From: Clostridium hydrogenum
GTDB taxonomy: Bacteria > Bacillota > Clostridia > Clostridiales > Clostridiaceae
Direction of reading: 5' to 3'
DNA: 64,000 bases
NCBI RefSeq assembly: GCF_021432385.1
Contig: NZ_JAEACT010000003.1
Span: forward strand, 620,001-684,000
Shown: positions 17,601 through 26,236 of the stretch, in pieces
Position numbering within the stretch: the first letter of the stretch is position 1
Layout of the letters: each line of letters starts with the position of its first letter
Made by a program: the position numbers and the translations under genes
The notes under the pieces: model-generated
What the model was told of the DNA's origin: nothing
The model's input: the letters and a program-made list of their open reading frames with translations, nothing else
Database searches by the model: none

Positions 17601-18587
17601 TCATCTCACCCCACCTTTATACTTCCAGCAGCTAACACTACACTTGTCATTTATTTTTATCAAAGGAGGTTCCTCTTTCTTACAAATTTCCATTACTTCA
17701 CTACATCTCTGATTAAACCTACAGCCTAATGGTGGATACGCCATATTAGGCACCATTCCTTTAATACTATAAAGTCTATTACTACATTCATTTCTACCTG
17801 GCATAGCCTTTAAAAGGCCTTTGGTATATGGATGCTTTGGATTGTCATATAGTTCGAACACATCAGACTGCTCTACAATTTTCCCTGCATACATTACATA
17901 AACATAATCACACACCTCTGCAACTACACCTAAGTTATGCGTAATCATTATGATAGATGTACCTGTCTCATCCCTTAAATTAGCTAACAACCTTAAAATT
18001 TGTGCCTCAATTGTTACATCAAGTGCTGTTGTTGGCTCATCCGCAATAAGCAATTTAGGTTTACATATAAGTGCCATTGCAATCATTACTCTTTGGCGAA
18101 GTCCACCTGAAAGCTGATGTGGATATGAATTATATCGTTTTTCAGCATCTCCTATCCCTACCATATTAAATATTTTTAATACTTCTTCCTTTGCCTCTTG
18201 ATTTTTTATATTATTATGAATAAGCAATGCTTCCTTGACTTGCTTTCCCACTGTATATACAGGATTAAGACTAGTCATAGGTTCCTGAAATATCATAGAT
18301 ATATCTTTACCCCTAACAAGGCTCATTTGCTTATTGTTATATTCTAGTAAGTTTTTGCCCTCCAACATAATTGTGCCGTTTATAATTTTCCCATAATCCG
18401 GCAACAGCTGCATTATTGAAAGAGAAGTTATACTTTTACCCGAACCTGATTCACCAACTATCCCAACAATCTCCCCTTTATCTACTGAAATAGATACATT
18501 ATCTACGGCAAATACTTCTCCTTTTTTTGTGAAAAAATGTGTACTTAAATTATTTACCTCTAATACTTTTTTACTAGTCTCTTCCAT
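17601..18587 (-). CDS. Dipeptide/oligopeptide ABC importer ATPase (DppD/OppD type)
   Basis: 328 residues. Walker A GESGSGKSI, signature LSGGLRQR, Walker B LLIADEPTTALD and the H-loop MITHNL. The signature reads LSGGLRQR, as is usual in DppD-type subunits. The C-terminal region CRFNQRCSEVMEICKKEEP is the conserved cysteine extension. Second ATPase of the heterodimeric importer. Good ribosome binding site AGGAGG. Confidence 0.93.
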   Translation of the reverse strand: MEETSKKVLEVNNLSTHFFTKKGEVFAVDNVSISVDKGEIVGIVGESGSGKSITSLSIMQLLPDYGKIINGTIMLEGKNLLEYNNKQMSLVRGKDISMIFQEPMTSLNPVYTVGKQVKEALLIHNNIKNQEAKEEVLKIFNMVGIGDAEKRYNSYPHQLSGGLRQRVMIAMALICKPKLLIADEPTTALDVTIEAQILRLLANLRDETGTSIIMITHNLGVVAEVCDYVYVMYAGKIVEQSDVFELYDNPKHPYTKGLLKAMPGRNECSNRLYSIKGMVPNMAYPPLGCRFNQRCSEVMEICKKEEPPLIKINDKCSVSCWKYKGGVR

Positions 18588-18608
18588 AACTTAATGCCTC
18601 CTGTACTC

Positions 18609-19514
18609 TTATTGCTTAAGATATGGATCTAAAGCATCTCTAAATCCATCTCCAAGAAAATTAAATGCTAAAACAACAATTAATATTGCAATTCCTGGAG
18701 AAATAGTAACCCATGGTGCATTAAAAATATATTCCTTGCCATTTGAAACCATAAGTCCCCAACTTGCAGCTGGAGGCTGTGCACCAACGCCCAAAAAACT
18801 TAAGCTAGCTTCAGACAAAATAGAAGATGGAATGTTCAATGTAAAAAGTACTATGAGCTGAGGAATGCAATTAGGCAATATATGTCTAAGCATTATGGTA
18901 ATATTGTTAACCCCTATAGCTTTAGCTGCCTCTATAAATTCTCTGTTTTTAAGTGCCATTGTTTGGGATCTAACAACCCTTGCCGACTGAGCCCATCCTA
19001 TTACACTAAGGGCAATAAATATGTTAAGAAGACTTCCACCGAGAGTGTACATTACTACCATTGCCAAAAGCAAAGATGGGAAAGCAAGTACCATATCTGA
19101 AATTGCCATTAAAAAAAAGTCAATTTTTCCACCATAATACCCTGAAATTGTGCCTACAACAATTCCTATTGCCATTGATATTACAGTCGGTACAATGCCA
19201 ATTAAAAGAGAAATTCTAGAACCATAAATTAATCTTGATAAAACATCTCTTCCATACATATCTGTTCCTATCCAGTGTTTTAAACTTGGGTTTTGAAATT
19301 GTAAACTCATATTTACCTTATAGGGATTGTATGGAGCAAAAAAGGGAGCACATATTGATATAAATGCTATTACAAAAATAACACACATACTTATAACCGC
19401 CATTTTATTTTTATAAAAGCACCTTATAAAATCACCAAAAAAGCTATCAGTGATAAGCTCTTCACTCGCTTCTGTAGGTTTAAGTTTTAAAAAATTTTTT
19501 TTAGTTATCATCAT
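18609..19514 (-). CDS. Dipeptide ABC importer permease (DppC type)
   Basis: 301 residues. An N-terminal cytoplasmic stretch, a first hydrophobic helix (about 38-60) with the DppC signature YNPYKVN...HWIGTDMYGRDVLSRLIYG, then five further membrane segments. The EAA loop is EAAKAIGVNNITIMLRHILPN. It forms the membrane channel with the DppB protein encoded just upstream. Confidence 0.93.
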   Translation of the reverse strand: MMITKKNFLKLKPTEASEELITDSFFGDFIRCFYKNKMAVISMCVIFVIAFISICAPFFAPYNPYKVNMSLQFQNPSLKHWIGTDMYGRDVLSRLIYGSRISLLIGIVPTVISMAIGIVVGTISGYYGGKIDFFLMAISDMVLAFPSLLLAMVVMYTLGGSLLNIFIALSVIGWAQSARVVRSQTMALKNREFIEAAKAIGVNNITIMLRHILPNCIPQLIVLFTLNIPSSILSEASLSFLGVGAQPPAASWGLMVSNGKEYIFNAPWVTISPGIAILIVVLAFNFLGDGFRDALDPYLKQ

Positions 19515-19531
19515 ACTTTCTCATCCCACCT

Positions 19532-20452
19532 TTAATTGTACTTTATACGTGGATCTAAATAAGAATATAAAATGTCTGCAACCATATTACCGATAATAAC
19601 AAGAAAGGTTGTAAGTAATACAGAACCTTGTAATAATGGCATATCCCTATTTTGAATAGCATTTACAGCAATACGTCCAATCCCAGGTACACCAAATACA
19701 CTTTCTGTTATTACCGCTCCCGATAAAAGTCCAGCAACCTGAAGTGCCATAACTGTAACTACTGGTAAAAGCGAATTTTTCAAAGCATGATTAACTACTA
19801 CCTTAATCTCTAATAATCCCTTTGCTCTAGCAGTTCGTATATAGTCATTTTGCATTATTTCAAGTAAATTAGATCTTACTAATCTTGCTATAGTTCCTGC
19901 TGAACTCCATCCTAATACTATAGCAGGCATAATTATATATTCAGGCCCATCAAAACCAGAAACAGGCAAAACTCCAAGTTTTAGCGAAAAAATGTATTGA
20001 AATATGAGTCCACTCCAAAATACTGGCATAGAAACACCTAAAAGTGAAAATCCCATAAAAAAGTTATCTACAAATGAATACTTTTTAACTGCAGATAGTA
20101 TACCTGCTGGTATTCCAATGATCCAAGAAACTATTGCAGCTGAAATAGCCAATATAAGTGTATTTGGGAACGCTTCATAAAGCAATTCACTTACTGGCCT
20201 GTTAAGTTTATATGATATTCCTAAATTTCCTTGAAGGGCATCAGCTATAAACCTAAAAAACCTAATATATACAGGATCATTCAAATGCATTTGAGAACGC
20301 ACCCTAGCAACTACATCCGGACTAATATGTTCACGCATCATTAATGTCACCGGATCTCCTGGTACTACATTTAGAAGCAAAAATGTAATTAATGACATTC
20401 CCAAGATTATTGGAATTGACACCAAAACTTTTTTTAATATATATTTTTTCAT
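19532..20452 (-). CDS. Dipeptide ABC importer permease (DppB type)
   Basis: 306 residues, six predicted membrane segments. It begins with the typical YILKKVLVSIPIILGMSLITF helix and VVPGDPV. The EAA loop is RTARAKGLLEIKVVVNHALKN and the C-terminus ends DILYSYLDPRIKY. Second permease of the importer; 24 bases after the binding-protein gene. Confidence 0.93.
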   Translation of the reverse strand: MKKYILKKVLVSIPIILGMSLITFLLLNVVPGDPVTLMMREHISPDVVARVRSQMHLNDPVYIRFFRFIADALQGNLGISYKLNRPVSELLYEAFPNTLILAISAAIVSWIIGIPAGILSAVKKYSFVDNFFMGFSLLGVSMPVFWSGLIFQYIFSLKLGVLPVSGFDGPEYIIMPAIVLGWSSAGTIARLVRSNLLEIMQNDYIRTARAKGLLEIKVVVNHALKNSLLPVVTVMALQVAGLLSGAVITESVFGVPGIGRIAVNAIQNRDMPLLQGSVLLTTFLVIIGNMVADILYSYLDPRIKYN

Positions 20453-20476
20453 AATTTCACCTACTCTAGATATTAC

Positions 20477-22078
20477 TTACTTTGACTGAAGAGTTATGCC
20501 ATTATACTGCATATTGCTCCACCCATTCCAAGATACCTTAAAATTTTTAACTTTAGGTTGCACTACAAACAAATGCTGTAATGAAAATAGTGGAACCCAT
20601 GCTGCATCATTATCTACAATTGTTTTTTCAATATCTTGATATTCTTTCATTCTATCTGATTGATTTGTCATAGCTCTAGCATCTTCTAATTTGTCAAAAA
20701 TATTTTTATTACTATAATTGAATGATCTAGCTAGTGTATTACTTGATGAAAAGAAAGTGTATATAAAATTATCCGGATCATTATAATCCGCTGACCAATT
20801 TCCCTCATAAGCTGCAAGCTTTCCTTGTTTACGCGTTGCATAATAAGTAGCTGAGTCCATTTGATTTATTTTAGCTCTAATTCCAACATTGCTAAGCATA
20901 GACTGAACAACTTCATTTACCTTTAAGGTATCATCACTATCACTAATTTGTGCAATCTGCATATCAAATCCATTTGGATATCCTGCTTCTTTTAAAAGTT
21001 GTTTAGCCTTTTCTTGATCATATTTTATTTGAGGAAGCTCACTATTATATCCAATAAGTCCTTCTGGAAGTATTCCATTTGCTACTGTTCCCTTTCCATT
21101 ATATAATTTATCAAGTAACGTTTTTCTATCTATAGCAAGTTGAAATGCCTGCCTTACTTTAACATTATCAAATGGCTTTATATTCTCATTTAAACAGTAG
21201 TAATATGTTCCAATCCTTGCTCCAGTTACAATTTGATTTTTCCACTTTGAGCTACTTTCAAAATATGGTATTTGAGAAGGGGCATCGTCACAATCAAATA
21301 TATCAAGTTTTTTTGTTTCAAAAAGCATCCTTTCCGTCTGAGGATCAGATACAATTTTAAAATTCACTCCATCTAAAGTTGGCTTGCCCTTATAATAATT
21401 GCTATTAGCTTCCAATACTATATTATCGTTTATCTTCCAAGATTTTAATTTAAATGCCCCTGTACCTATAGTTTTTGACGGATCTATTCCAAACTTATCA
21501 CCAGCTGCTATAGTTGCTTTCTTATTATATATAGAGCAGGCTGGTGCTGCTAAATTTGCGATAAATGGTGCAAATGGCTTACTAAGAGTTATTTGTACCG
21601 TACTAGAATTTATAGCCTTCAATCCACTTACAGAGTTAGCCTTACCATTCATTCTATCTTCAGCACCTTGTATCATATCTAGAAAATCTGTATTTAATGC
21701 TTTTGTTTTTGGATCAAGCATTCTATCAAAGGTATAAACTACATCATCCGCTGTAAGTTTCTCACCATTTTGAAATTTAACATTTTTTCTTAAATAAAAG
21801 GTGTATACAAGACCATTCTCGGAAATATTCCAGCTTTTTGCAAGTCCTGAAACTTGTTTTGCTTTTCCATTCTCAGTTACGGTCTCAACTAATCTATCAA
21901 ATATATTAAGTGGTATACCATAATCATCTGTTGTCTTCTGTACATCAACTGTACCTGGATCTTTTGTCATAGCTGCATTTAAATAGTTTGATTGTGATGC
22001 GTTCTTACCACTACACCCATATAAAGTAGAAGTAACCATTAGCATAATTATGATTCCTAATGCATAAATTTTTTTCAT
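20477..22078 (-). CDS. Peptide-binding lipoprotein (solute-binding protein family 5)
   Basis: 533 residues. A lipoprotein signal peptide with lipobox L-Y-G-C (lipidated Cys about 22) anchors it to the outer face of the membrane. The body has the family-5 blocks: LAKSWNISENGLVYTFYLRKNVKFQNGEKLTADDVVYTFDR and VRQAFQLAIDR. The ATG at 22078 is chosen over an upstream ATG because AAGAGGGG precedes it and the signal peptide then starts correctly. First gene of the importer operon. With the M19 peptidase at the end, the operon forms an uptake-and-cleavage route for dipeptides. Confidence 0.93.
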   Translation of the reverse strand: MKKIYALGIIIMLMVTSTLYGCSGKNASQSNYLNAAMTKDPGTVDVQKTTDDYGIPLNIFDRLVETVTENGKAKQVSGLAKSWNISENGLVYTFYLRKNVKFQNGEKLTADDVVYTFDRMLDPKTKALNTDFLDMIQGAEDRMNGKANSVSGLKAINSSTVQITLSKPFAPFIANLAAPACSIYNKKATIAAGDKFGIDPSKTIGTGAFKLKSWKINDNIVLEANSNYYKGKPTLDGVNFKIVSDPQTERMLFETKKLDIFDCDDAPSQIPYFESSSKWKNQIVTGARIGTYYYCLNENIKPFDNVKVRQAFQLAIDRKTLLDKLYNGKGTVANGILPEGLIGYNSELPQIKYDQEKAKQLLKEAGYPNGFDMQIAQISDSDDTLKVNEVVQSMLSNVGIRAKINQMDSATYYATRKQGKLAAYEGNWSADYNDPDNFIYTFFSSSNTLARSFNYSNKNIFDKLEDARAMTNQSDRMKEYQDIEKTIVDNDAAWVPLFSLQHLFVVQPKVKNFKVSWNGWSNMQYNGITLQSK

Positions 22079-22438
22079 AATTAATCCCCTCTTACTCTTA
22101 ATAATTATTTGCAAAGCTATTTGTATGTTATACAACACAACTCACATTTTTTATTATTTTATTATTATTATTTAATTTATTTTAACACTTTTATAATATT
22201 TCCTATTTAAATGTATCATATTGTCAATAGGATTTCAATATATTTTTGGGTTATTTGTTAAAATATATTCTATAATTATTAAATTACATTATATGCAACA
22301 AAATGTATAACATTATAAAAAAATACAACTTTTGCTCAGATTTAAACATAAAAATGGAGTGATAGTCTTTAGTACTCTAAAAACTATTACTCCATTTTTA
22401 TGTCTATAGTGAAATTGGCTCAACTACAAAGTATGCTT
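22079..22438. other. AT-rich gap between the importer operon and the MFS gene
   Basis: It holds the promoter region of the importer operon: TTGACA is present on the minus strand near 22224-22229, but no convincing -10 box at the right distance. It also holds the terminator listed separately. No further gene seen. Confidence 0.5.
22348..22405 (-). terminator. Terminator after the MFS gene
   Basis: A long hairpin with stem aaaaatggagtgatagt / actattactccattttt and loop around tttagtactctaaa. It is 34 bases past the MFS stop codon and has T-runs on both strands. Confidence 0.75.
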
Positions 22439-23719
22439 TTATTTAGCATCTTGAAGTTCTATTGCCTCATCCATTTTGGGTTCATATACTTCATCAACAG
22501 CTTTTGCTACAAATATTGCAGTAACTATTATATTTAATATTACAACTATAAGCAAGATATAATAATAGTGGAATTTATCAAGAAGGACACCGTATACCAT
22601 TGAACCTAATGGAACAGCACCTTGTGAGAATATTCCTAGAAGTGAAAAAAATCTTGAGCGCATATCATTAGATACCATTTTTTGAAGGTTTGTTCCTATG
22701 GGTGTATTAACACAAGCATTAGCAGTTCCTATGGATAAAAATATTATAGCAAGTACTGCAAAGAACAACCAGGAAGGCCCACCGAAAAATTTAACTCCAC
22801 TTGGAAAAACGGATATGGATAAGCCAAGAAATATTAGTGCTTCTATAAACAACCCTGCATTAAGTGTAGCCTTTGTTTTAATCCTTTTAGCAAATATACC
22901 CAAACCCACATTTCCTATTAAAACACCAATAGTAAATGTAGCCATCAAATAACCATACTGCTGTGAACTAAAGCCTATGGCTTTTTTAATTACATATGGC
23001 ATAACTATATCTATAAAAGGTGCTATAAGCAAATTAGATAACATTGCAAAAGTAAATAGTTGCATTAACCCTTTATTACTTTTTATAAAAGTTAATACCT
23101 CTTTATTATCATAAAAAAATGCCTTTATTGTTAATTTTTCATTATTATGATTTTTACAAACATATATCATGAAAGCAGACATTATCCCTGATAAGATAAA
23201 TGAAGCACCATTTATGAAAAACACTACTTTTATTCCGAAGAAGCCGTAAATAACACCACCAAGTGCCGGTCCTATTATCATAGAAAATGCATCAAGACCA
23301 CCTCTTGCAGACATTGCCCTCATAAGTTCATCCTCTCCAAGTAATTCTCCTATAATGGCGCTTGAAGCTGAACCAAATATGCTGTCCATAATGGATATTA
23401 AAATTTGAGCTCCAAATAGAATATAAATATTAAGCTTTCCACCAAAAGCTAGAAACCCAAGTATACATACCAAAATACCTCTTCCAAAATCAGATACAAC
23501 CATTATTTTTCTTCTATCTTTTCGATCTCCAAGTATACCTGCAAAAGGCGAAGTTATAAGATTTGGTACTAAATTAAGAGCCGAAAATACTCCCATAAGT
23601 GCACCAGAATGCGTCAAATCAAGAATAAAAAGTGGGAGTGCTATTTGCTGCACCCCAGTTCCTATAAATGATATAAATCTCCCCGTCAAGTATAATATAA
23701 AATTTCTCTTATCCTTCAT
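22439..23719 (-). CDS. MFS transporter
   Basis: 426 residues with about 12 membrane helices, of the drug/macrolide-efflux-like MFS_3 type (cd06173-like): N-terminus FILYLTGRFISFIGTGVQQIALPLFI, the intracellular loop GILGDRKDRRKIMVVSDFGR, and a second-half start of the same pattern. Last gene of a unit with the DUF2089 regulator and two small proteins, so it may be the exported output of a sensing system. Substrate unknown. Confidence 0.88.
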   Translation of the reverse strand: MKDKRNFILYLTGRFISFIGTGVQQIALPLFILDLTHSGALMGVFSALNLVPNLITSPFAGILGDRKDRRKIMVVSDFGRGILVCILGFLAFGGKLNIYILFGAQILISIMDSIFGSASSAIIGELLGEDELMRAMSARGGLDAFSMIIGPALGGVIYGFFGIKVVFFINGASFILSGIMSAFMIYVCKNHNNEKLTIKAFFYDNKEVLTFIKSNKGLMQLFTFAMLSNLLIAPFIDIVMPYVIKKAIGFSSQQYGYLMATFTIGVLIGNVGLGIFAKRIKTKATLNAGLFIEALIFLGLSISVFPSGVKFFGGPSWLFFAVLAIIFLSIGTANACVNTPIGTNLQKMVSNDMRSRFFSLLGIFSQGAVPLGSMVYGVLLDKFHYYYILLIVVILNIIVTAIFVAKAVDEVYEPKMDEAIELQDAK

Positions 23720-23731
23720 TACTAAACTCCT

Positions 23732-23983
23732 TTAAATTGTTATTGTAACTTCTGTTCCATCCTTTGCTTTCACATCTACAATTTTTAGCCCTCTATATTC
23801 TTTCAAATCATTAAATCCCTTTTTTAATAATCTCCAATCAATCATATTAACATATTTTTTATCCTTCTCAGGTATATATCTTTGCACAAACGGCGCATTT
23901 ACAATTGATATTCCGAAATTTAAAATACAAAATGGACATGGGATAAAAAACTTTCTTCCCTCTGCTTTAATATATATTCGCAT
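23732..23983 (-). CDS. Small conserved protein of unknown function
   Basis: 83 residues starting MRIYIKAEGRKFFIPCPFCILNF. It has one Cys-x-x-Cys (PCPFC), a moderately hydrophobic N-terminal half, and a C-terminus that ends in the strand VKAKDGTEVTITI, much like the end of the neighbouring protein (SADGDIVEVTIE). The start is set at the ATG after AGGAGAGAG; a longer TTG start would include the ribosome binding site. It is tightly placed between the SHOCT-like protein and the MFS gene. I do not recognise a named family. Confidence 0.65.
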   Translation of the reverse strand: MRIYIKAEGRKFFIPCPFCILNFGISIVNAPFVQRYIPEKDKKYVNMIDWRLLKKGFNDLKEYRGLKIVDVKAKDGTEVTITI

Positions 23984-23999
23984 AATATAAATCTCTCTC

Positions 24000-24389
24000 C
24001 TATTCAATTGTTACTTCTACTATATCTCCATCAGCACTATTAACATCTATTATTTTTCCTGAAATTCCGTTGTCAATAGCATCTGCTATAAGGTTCAAAT
24101 CAACATTTTCCATTCCTTTAACGTAGGTATCCATAGGAATTTTACCAACAGTTTTAAGCATAGTTTTTATAAATTTAATTGGCAAATTGACATTAACTAT
24201 ATCTCCCTCATGTGAATTAACCTTTATTTTAAGCATTTTATTCATAATATCATCATCGTGAATAAGCTGAATAGCACTGCTGCCCTCAGTTTTTTTATCA
24301 CCTATAGCTTCTATAAGCTCCTGTGCCTTATCCGCAGTTATTTTTCCTTCTTCAACCATTTTTAAAATTTTTGATATTTCTTCATTCAT
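24000..24389 (-). CDS. SHOCT-like / YvlB-type protein
   Basis: 129 residues. The N-terminal helical hairpin ILKMVEEGKITADKAQELIEAI is the SHOCT-like oligomerisation motif found in YvlB and DUF2089 proteins. The rest has paired segments with the pattern V-N-(V/S)-x-x-G-D-I-V, a beta-repeat of DUF4097-like character. The start is the ATG after GGAGGG. It shares the hairpin with the C-terminus of the DUF2089 regulator next door, suggesting that the two interact through it. Confidence 0.75.
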   Translation of the reverse strand: MNEEISKILKMVEEGKITADKAQELIEAIGDKKTEGSSAIQLIHDDDIMNKMLKIKVNSHEGDIVNVNLPIKFIKTMLKTVGKIPMDTYVKGMENVDLNLIADAIDNGISGKIIDVNSADGDIVEVTIE

Positions 24390-24412
24390 AATAAAACCCT
24401 CCATTTATTCAT

Positions 24413-24687
24413 TTGCTATTTCTTAAATAAGTGTTGATTTTCACACTTATTTAAGAAATAGCTTCCTTTAGTCTGTTTGGCTATTTTTAAAAGAATGTTG
24501 ATGTGATGTGTTGGCTTTTATGGACTCTTAGGATTGCTCGTTTATAATTTGCGTAATTTTGACTAGGACGGTCAAAGCCATTTAGGCATCAGGACGATGC
24601 ATCTAAATGGGTAGCAAATTATAAACGAGCAATTCTTAGAGTCCATTAATGTCATAAGCTCATATCAACATTCTTTTAAAAATAACC
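24413..24687. repeat. HP-B long element, copy 3
   Basis: Same design as the other long HP-B copies, but the first hairpin reads ctatttcttaaataag / cttatttaagaaatag. Two positions in one arm have changed, and both are matched in the other arm. It lies inside the operon, between the regulator and the SHOCT-like gene. Confidence 0.85.
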
Positions 24688-25055
24688 TATTCATTTAACA
24701 TTTTAATTGCTTCATCAGGAGTTATCTCTCCCTTATCAAGCATATCTATAACTTTCTTTTTATCTACATTTGAAGTAGGTGCTGAAACATTATATCCAAG
24801 AGCAGTTAAAACATCATCAAGCTTTGCTCTAACAGTTGGATAGGATATTCCAAGTTCTTTTTCAACATCTTTTATATTCCCTCTATTTTTCAAAAAAGCT
24901 CCAACAAAATTTAACTGTTCATTTGTAAGATATTCAAATTTAGTTGAGGATTCAAATTTATTTTCAATTACTGTATTACATTTGCTGCACTCTAATCTTG
25001 TTATATAAAGTTTTCCATTGCAAACCGGACACTTATTCAAAATTTTGTAAGCCAA
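24687..25055 (-). CDS. DUF2089 regulator
   Basis: 122 residues: a zinc ribbon (Cys9, Cys12, Cys23, Cys26), a helix-turn-helix (NRGNIKDVEKELGISYPTVRAKLDDVL), and a C-terminal SHOCT-like hairpin (VIDMLDKGEITPDEAIKMLN). This is the standard DUF2089 layout. It begins with TTG behind GGGAG. First gene of a unit ending in an MFS transporter; by layout it should control it. The stop codon touches the end of an HP-B element. Confidence 0.85.
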   Translation of the reverse strand: MAYKILNKCPVCNGKLYITRLECSKCNTVIENKFESSTKFEYLTNEQLNFVGAFLKNRGNIKDVEKELGISYPTVRAKLDDVLTALGYNVSAPTSNVDKKKVIDMLDKGEITPDEAIKMLNE

Positions 25056-25205
25056 TTTACCACTCCCTTCCTATGAATATAATATATCACCCTTGTTTAA
25101 TATTTTCAAGTATATTTTAAAAATTATTTATTATTTTTAATATTAACATTAATATTTTTAATTTTAACATTAATATTCTCAATCTATATATTAATATTTT
25201 TAATT

Positions 25206-25345
25206 TGCAAATCATTTTGAAGTTTCAAGCGGTTTATCTTTATAGACAAACCACTTCAACTACCAAAATCAATTTGCATCAAAATGCCTAGAAGATGGCA
25301 TTTTGATACAAATTAATTTTGAAGTTTCAAGCGGTTTATCTTTAT
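25206..25345. repeat. HP-C element, tandem copy
   Basis: A right half (ttttgaagtttcaagcggtttatcttta) joined to a complete copy with arms acaaaccacttcaac / gaagtttcaagcggttt and centre tcaaaatgcc-tagaagat-ggcattttga. The preceding 25080-25205 is only AT-rich with repeated attaatatt stretches; no gene seen. Confidence 0.75.
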
Positions 25346-25348
25346 TAG

Positions 25349-25392
25349 CACACAAAAAAGAACAATTTTGATTAGAAAATTGTTCTTTCAGC
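25349..25392 (-). terminator. Terminator after dhaM
   Basis: Stem aaagaacaatttt / aaaattgttcttt with loop gattag; on the minus strand it is followed by a T-run. It lies 70 bases past the dhaM stop codon. Confidence 0.75.
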
Positions 25393-25461
25393 AATTGAAA
25401 AATCTCATATATATAATTGTTTTTTATAACCTCTCATACTCAAAAATTTCTTATAGGTTTT

Positions 25462-25851
25462 TTATGGAATCTTATTTAGTGCCATAGTTTTCAATGAATT
25501 CACTATTTCATCTTTACTTTTCCCAATGCTAGCTTCTACCGCAGCCGTTAATGTCCCTTCAGCAAATGCTGTATCTACTATTTCTATATTGCGCATTTTG
25601 TCTTCATCCATAAAATCAACTGCCATTTGAGCACTTGTGTATGCGCTTCCCATATCAAATAATATCAGTACACCATCTTTAGAATATACATCATTTATAC
25701 CGTCAACAATCTTTTTTACATCAGTTCCAAACCTTCCATCATCTGTGCCACCAGCTGCAGCTACCTTGCACCTTGAAGCCATTTCATTCGCCAGCTCTTT
25801 TAAATCTACAGCAAGCTTTTGACTGTGAGATACAAGCACTATCCCAACCAT
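25462..25851 (-). CDS. dhaM: DhaM-type PTS EIIA protein
   Basis: 129 residues of the PTS EIIA-mannose-like fold, phosphocarrier subunit of the dihydroxyacetone kinase. The phosphorylated histidine is His9 (VLVSHSQKLA). The DhaM blocks GGTDDGRFGTD and ILFDMGSAYTSAQMA are present. It normally accompanies dhaK and dhaL in one operon; here it stands alone between terminators, so its partners must be elsewhere. Single domain, without the HPr and EI domains of the enterobacterial version. Confidence 0.88.
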   Translation of the reverse strand: MVGIVLVSHSQKLAVDLKELANEMASRCKVAAAGGTDDGRFGTDVKKIVDGINDVYSKDGVLILFDMGSAYTSAQMAVDFMDEDKMRNIEIVDTAFAEGTLTAAVEASIGKSKDEIVNSLKTMALNKIP

Positions 25852-26138
25852 AACCGAATCACTCCTACTTTATGAATTTAAATATTACTTATTTTTGCTA
25901 CCTACCGCACTAATAAACCTATCAAATACTGTGAATCGGTTTAGACCTACAAAAAAATTAATATTTAACAAATTCTTCATATCAATTATATCATCTAATT
26001 TATTGAAATACATATATTTTATAAAATTTACCTATTTAAAAATTTATTAATTTAAATTAGGAATACTAATAATTATTTAACGTATAATTTTTTAATTTAA
26101 AACAGTAATTATAACAATTTAAAAACTATTTTTTTGCA

Positions 26139-26176
26139 CTACACCAAAATTCCGTAGGCACGGAGGAATTTTTTCC
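26139..26176. repeat. HP-D hairpin
   Basis: caccaaaattccgtaggcac followed by ggaggaatttttt; the stem aaaattccgt / acgg(agg)aatttt has a three-base bulge. The gap 25852-26138 holds no other recognisable feature. Confidence 0.65.
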
Positions 26177-26189
26177 TTAATTCCAGTTC

Positions 26190-26236
26190 AGGTGACATAA
26201 TAATATTTAATGTCACCAAATATTATTATGTCACCT
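26190..26236 (-). terminator. Palindrome at the end of the spoVR gene
   Basis: A near-perfect inverted repeat aggtgacataataatatt / aatattattatgtcacct, with a third tgtcacc in the loop. It overlaps the spoVR stop codon. It may act as a terminator or transcript-end stabiliser, but no clear T-run follows on the minus strand, so the role is uncertain. Confidence 0.45.
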
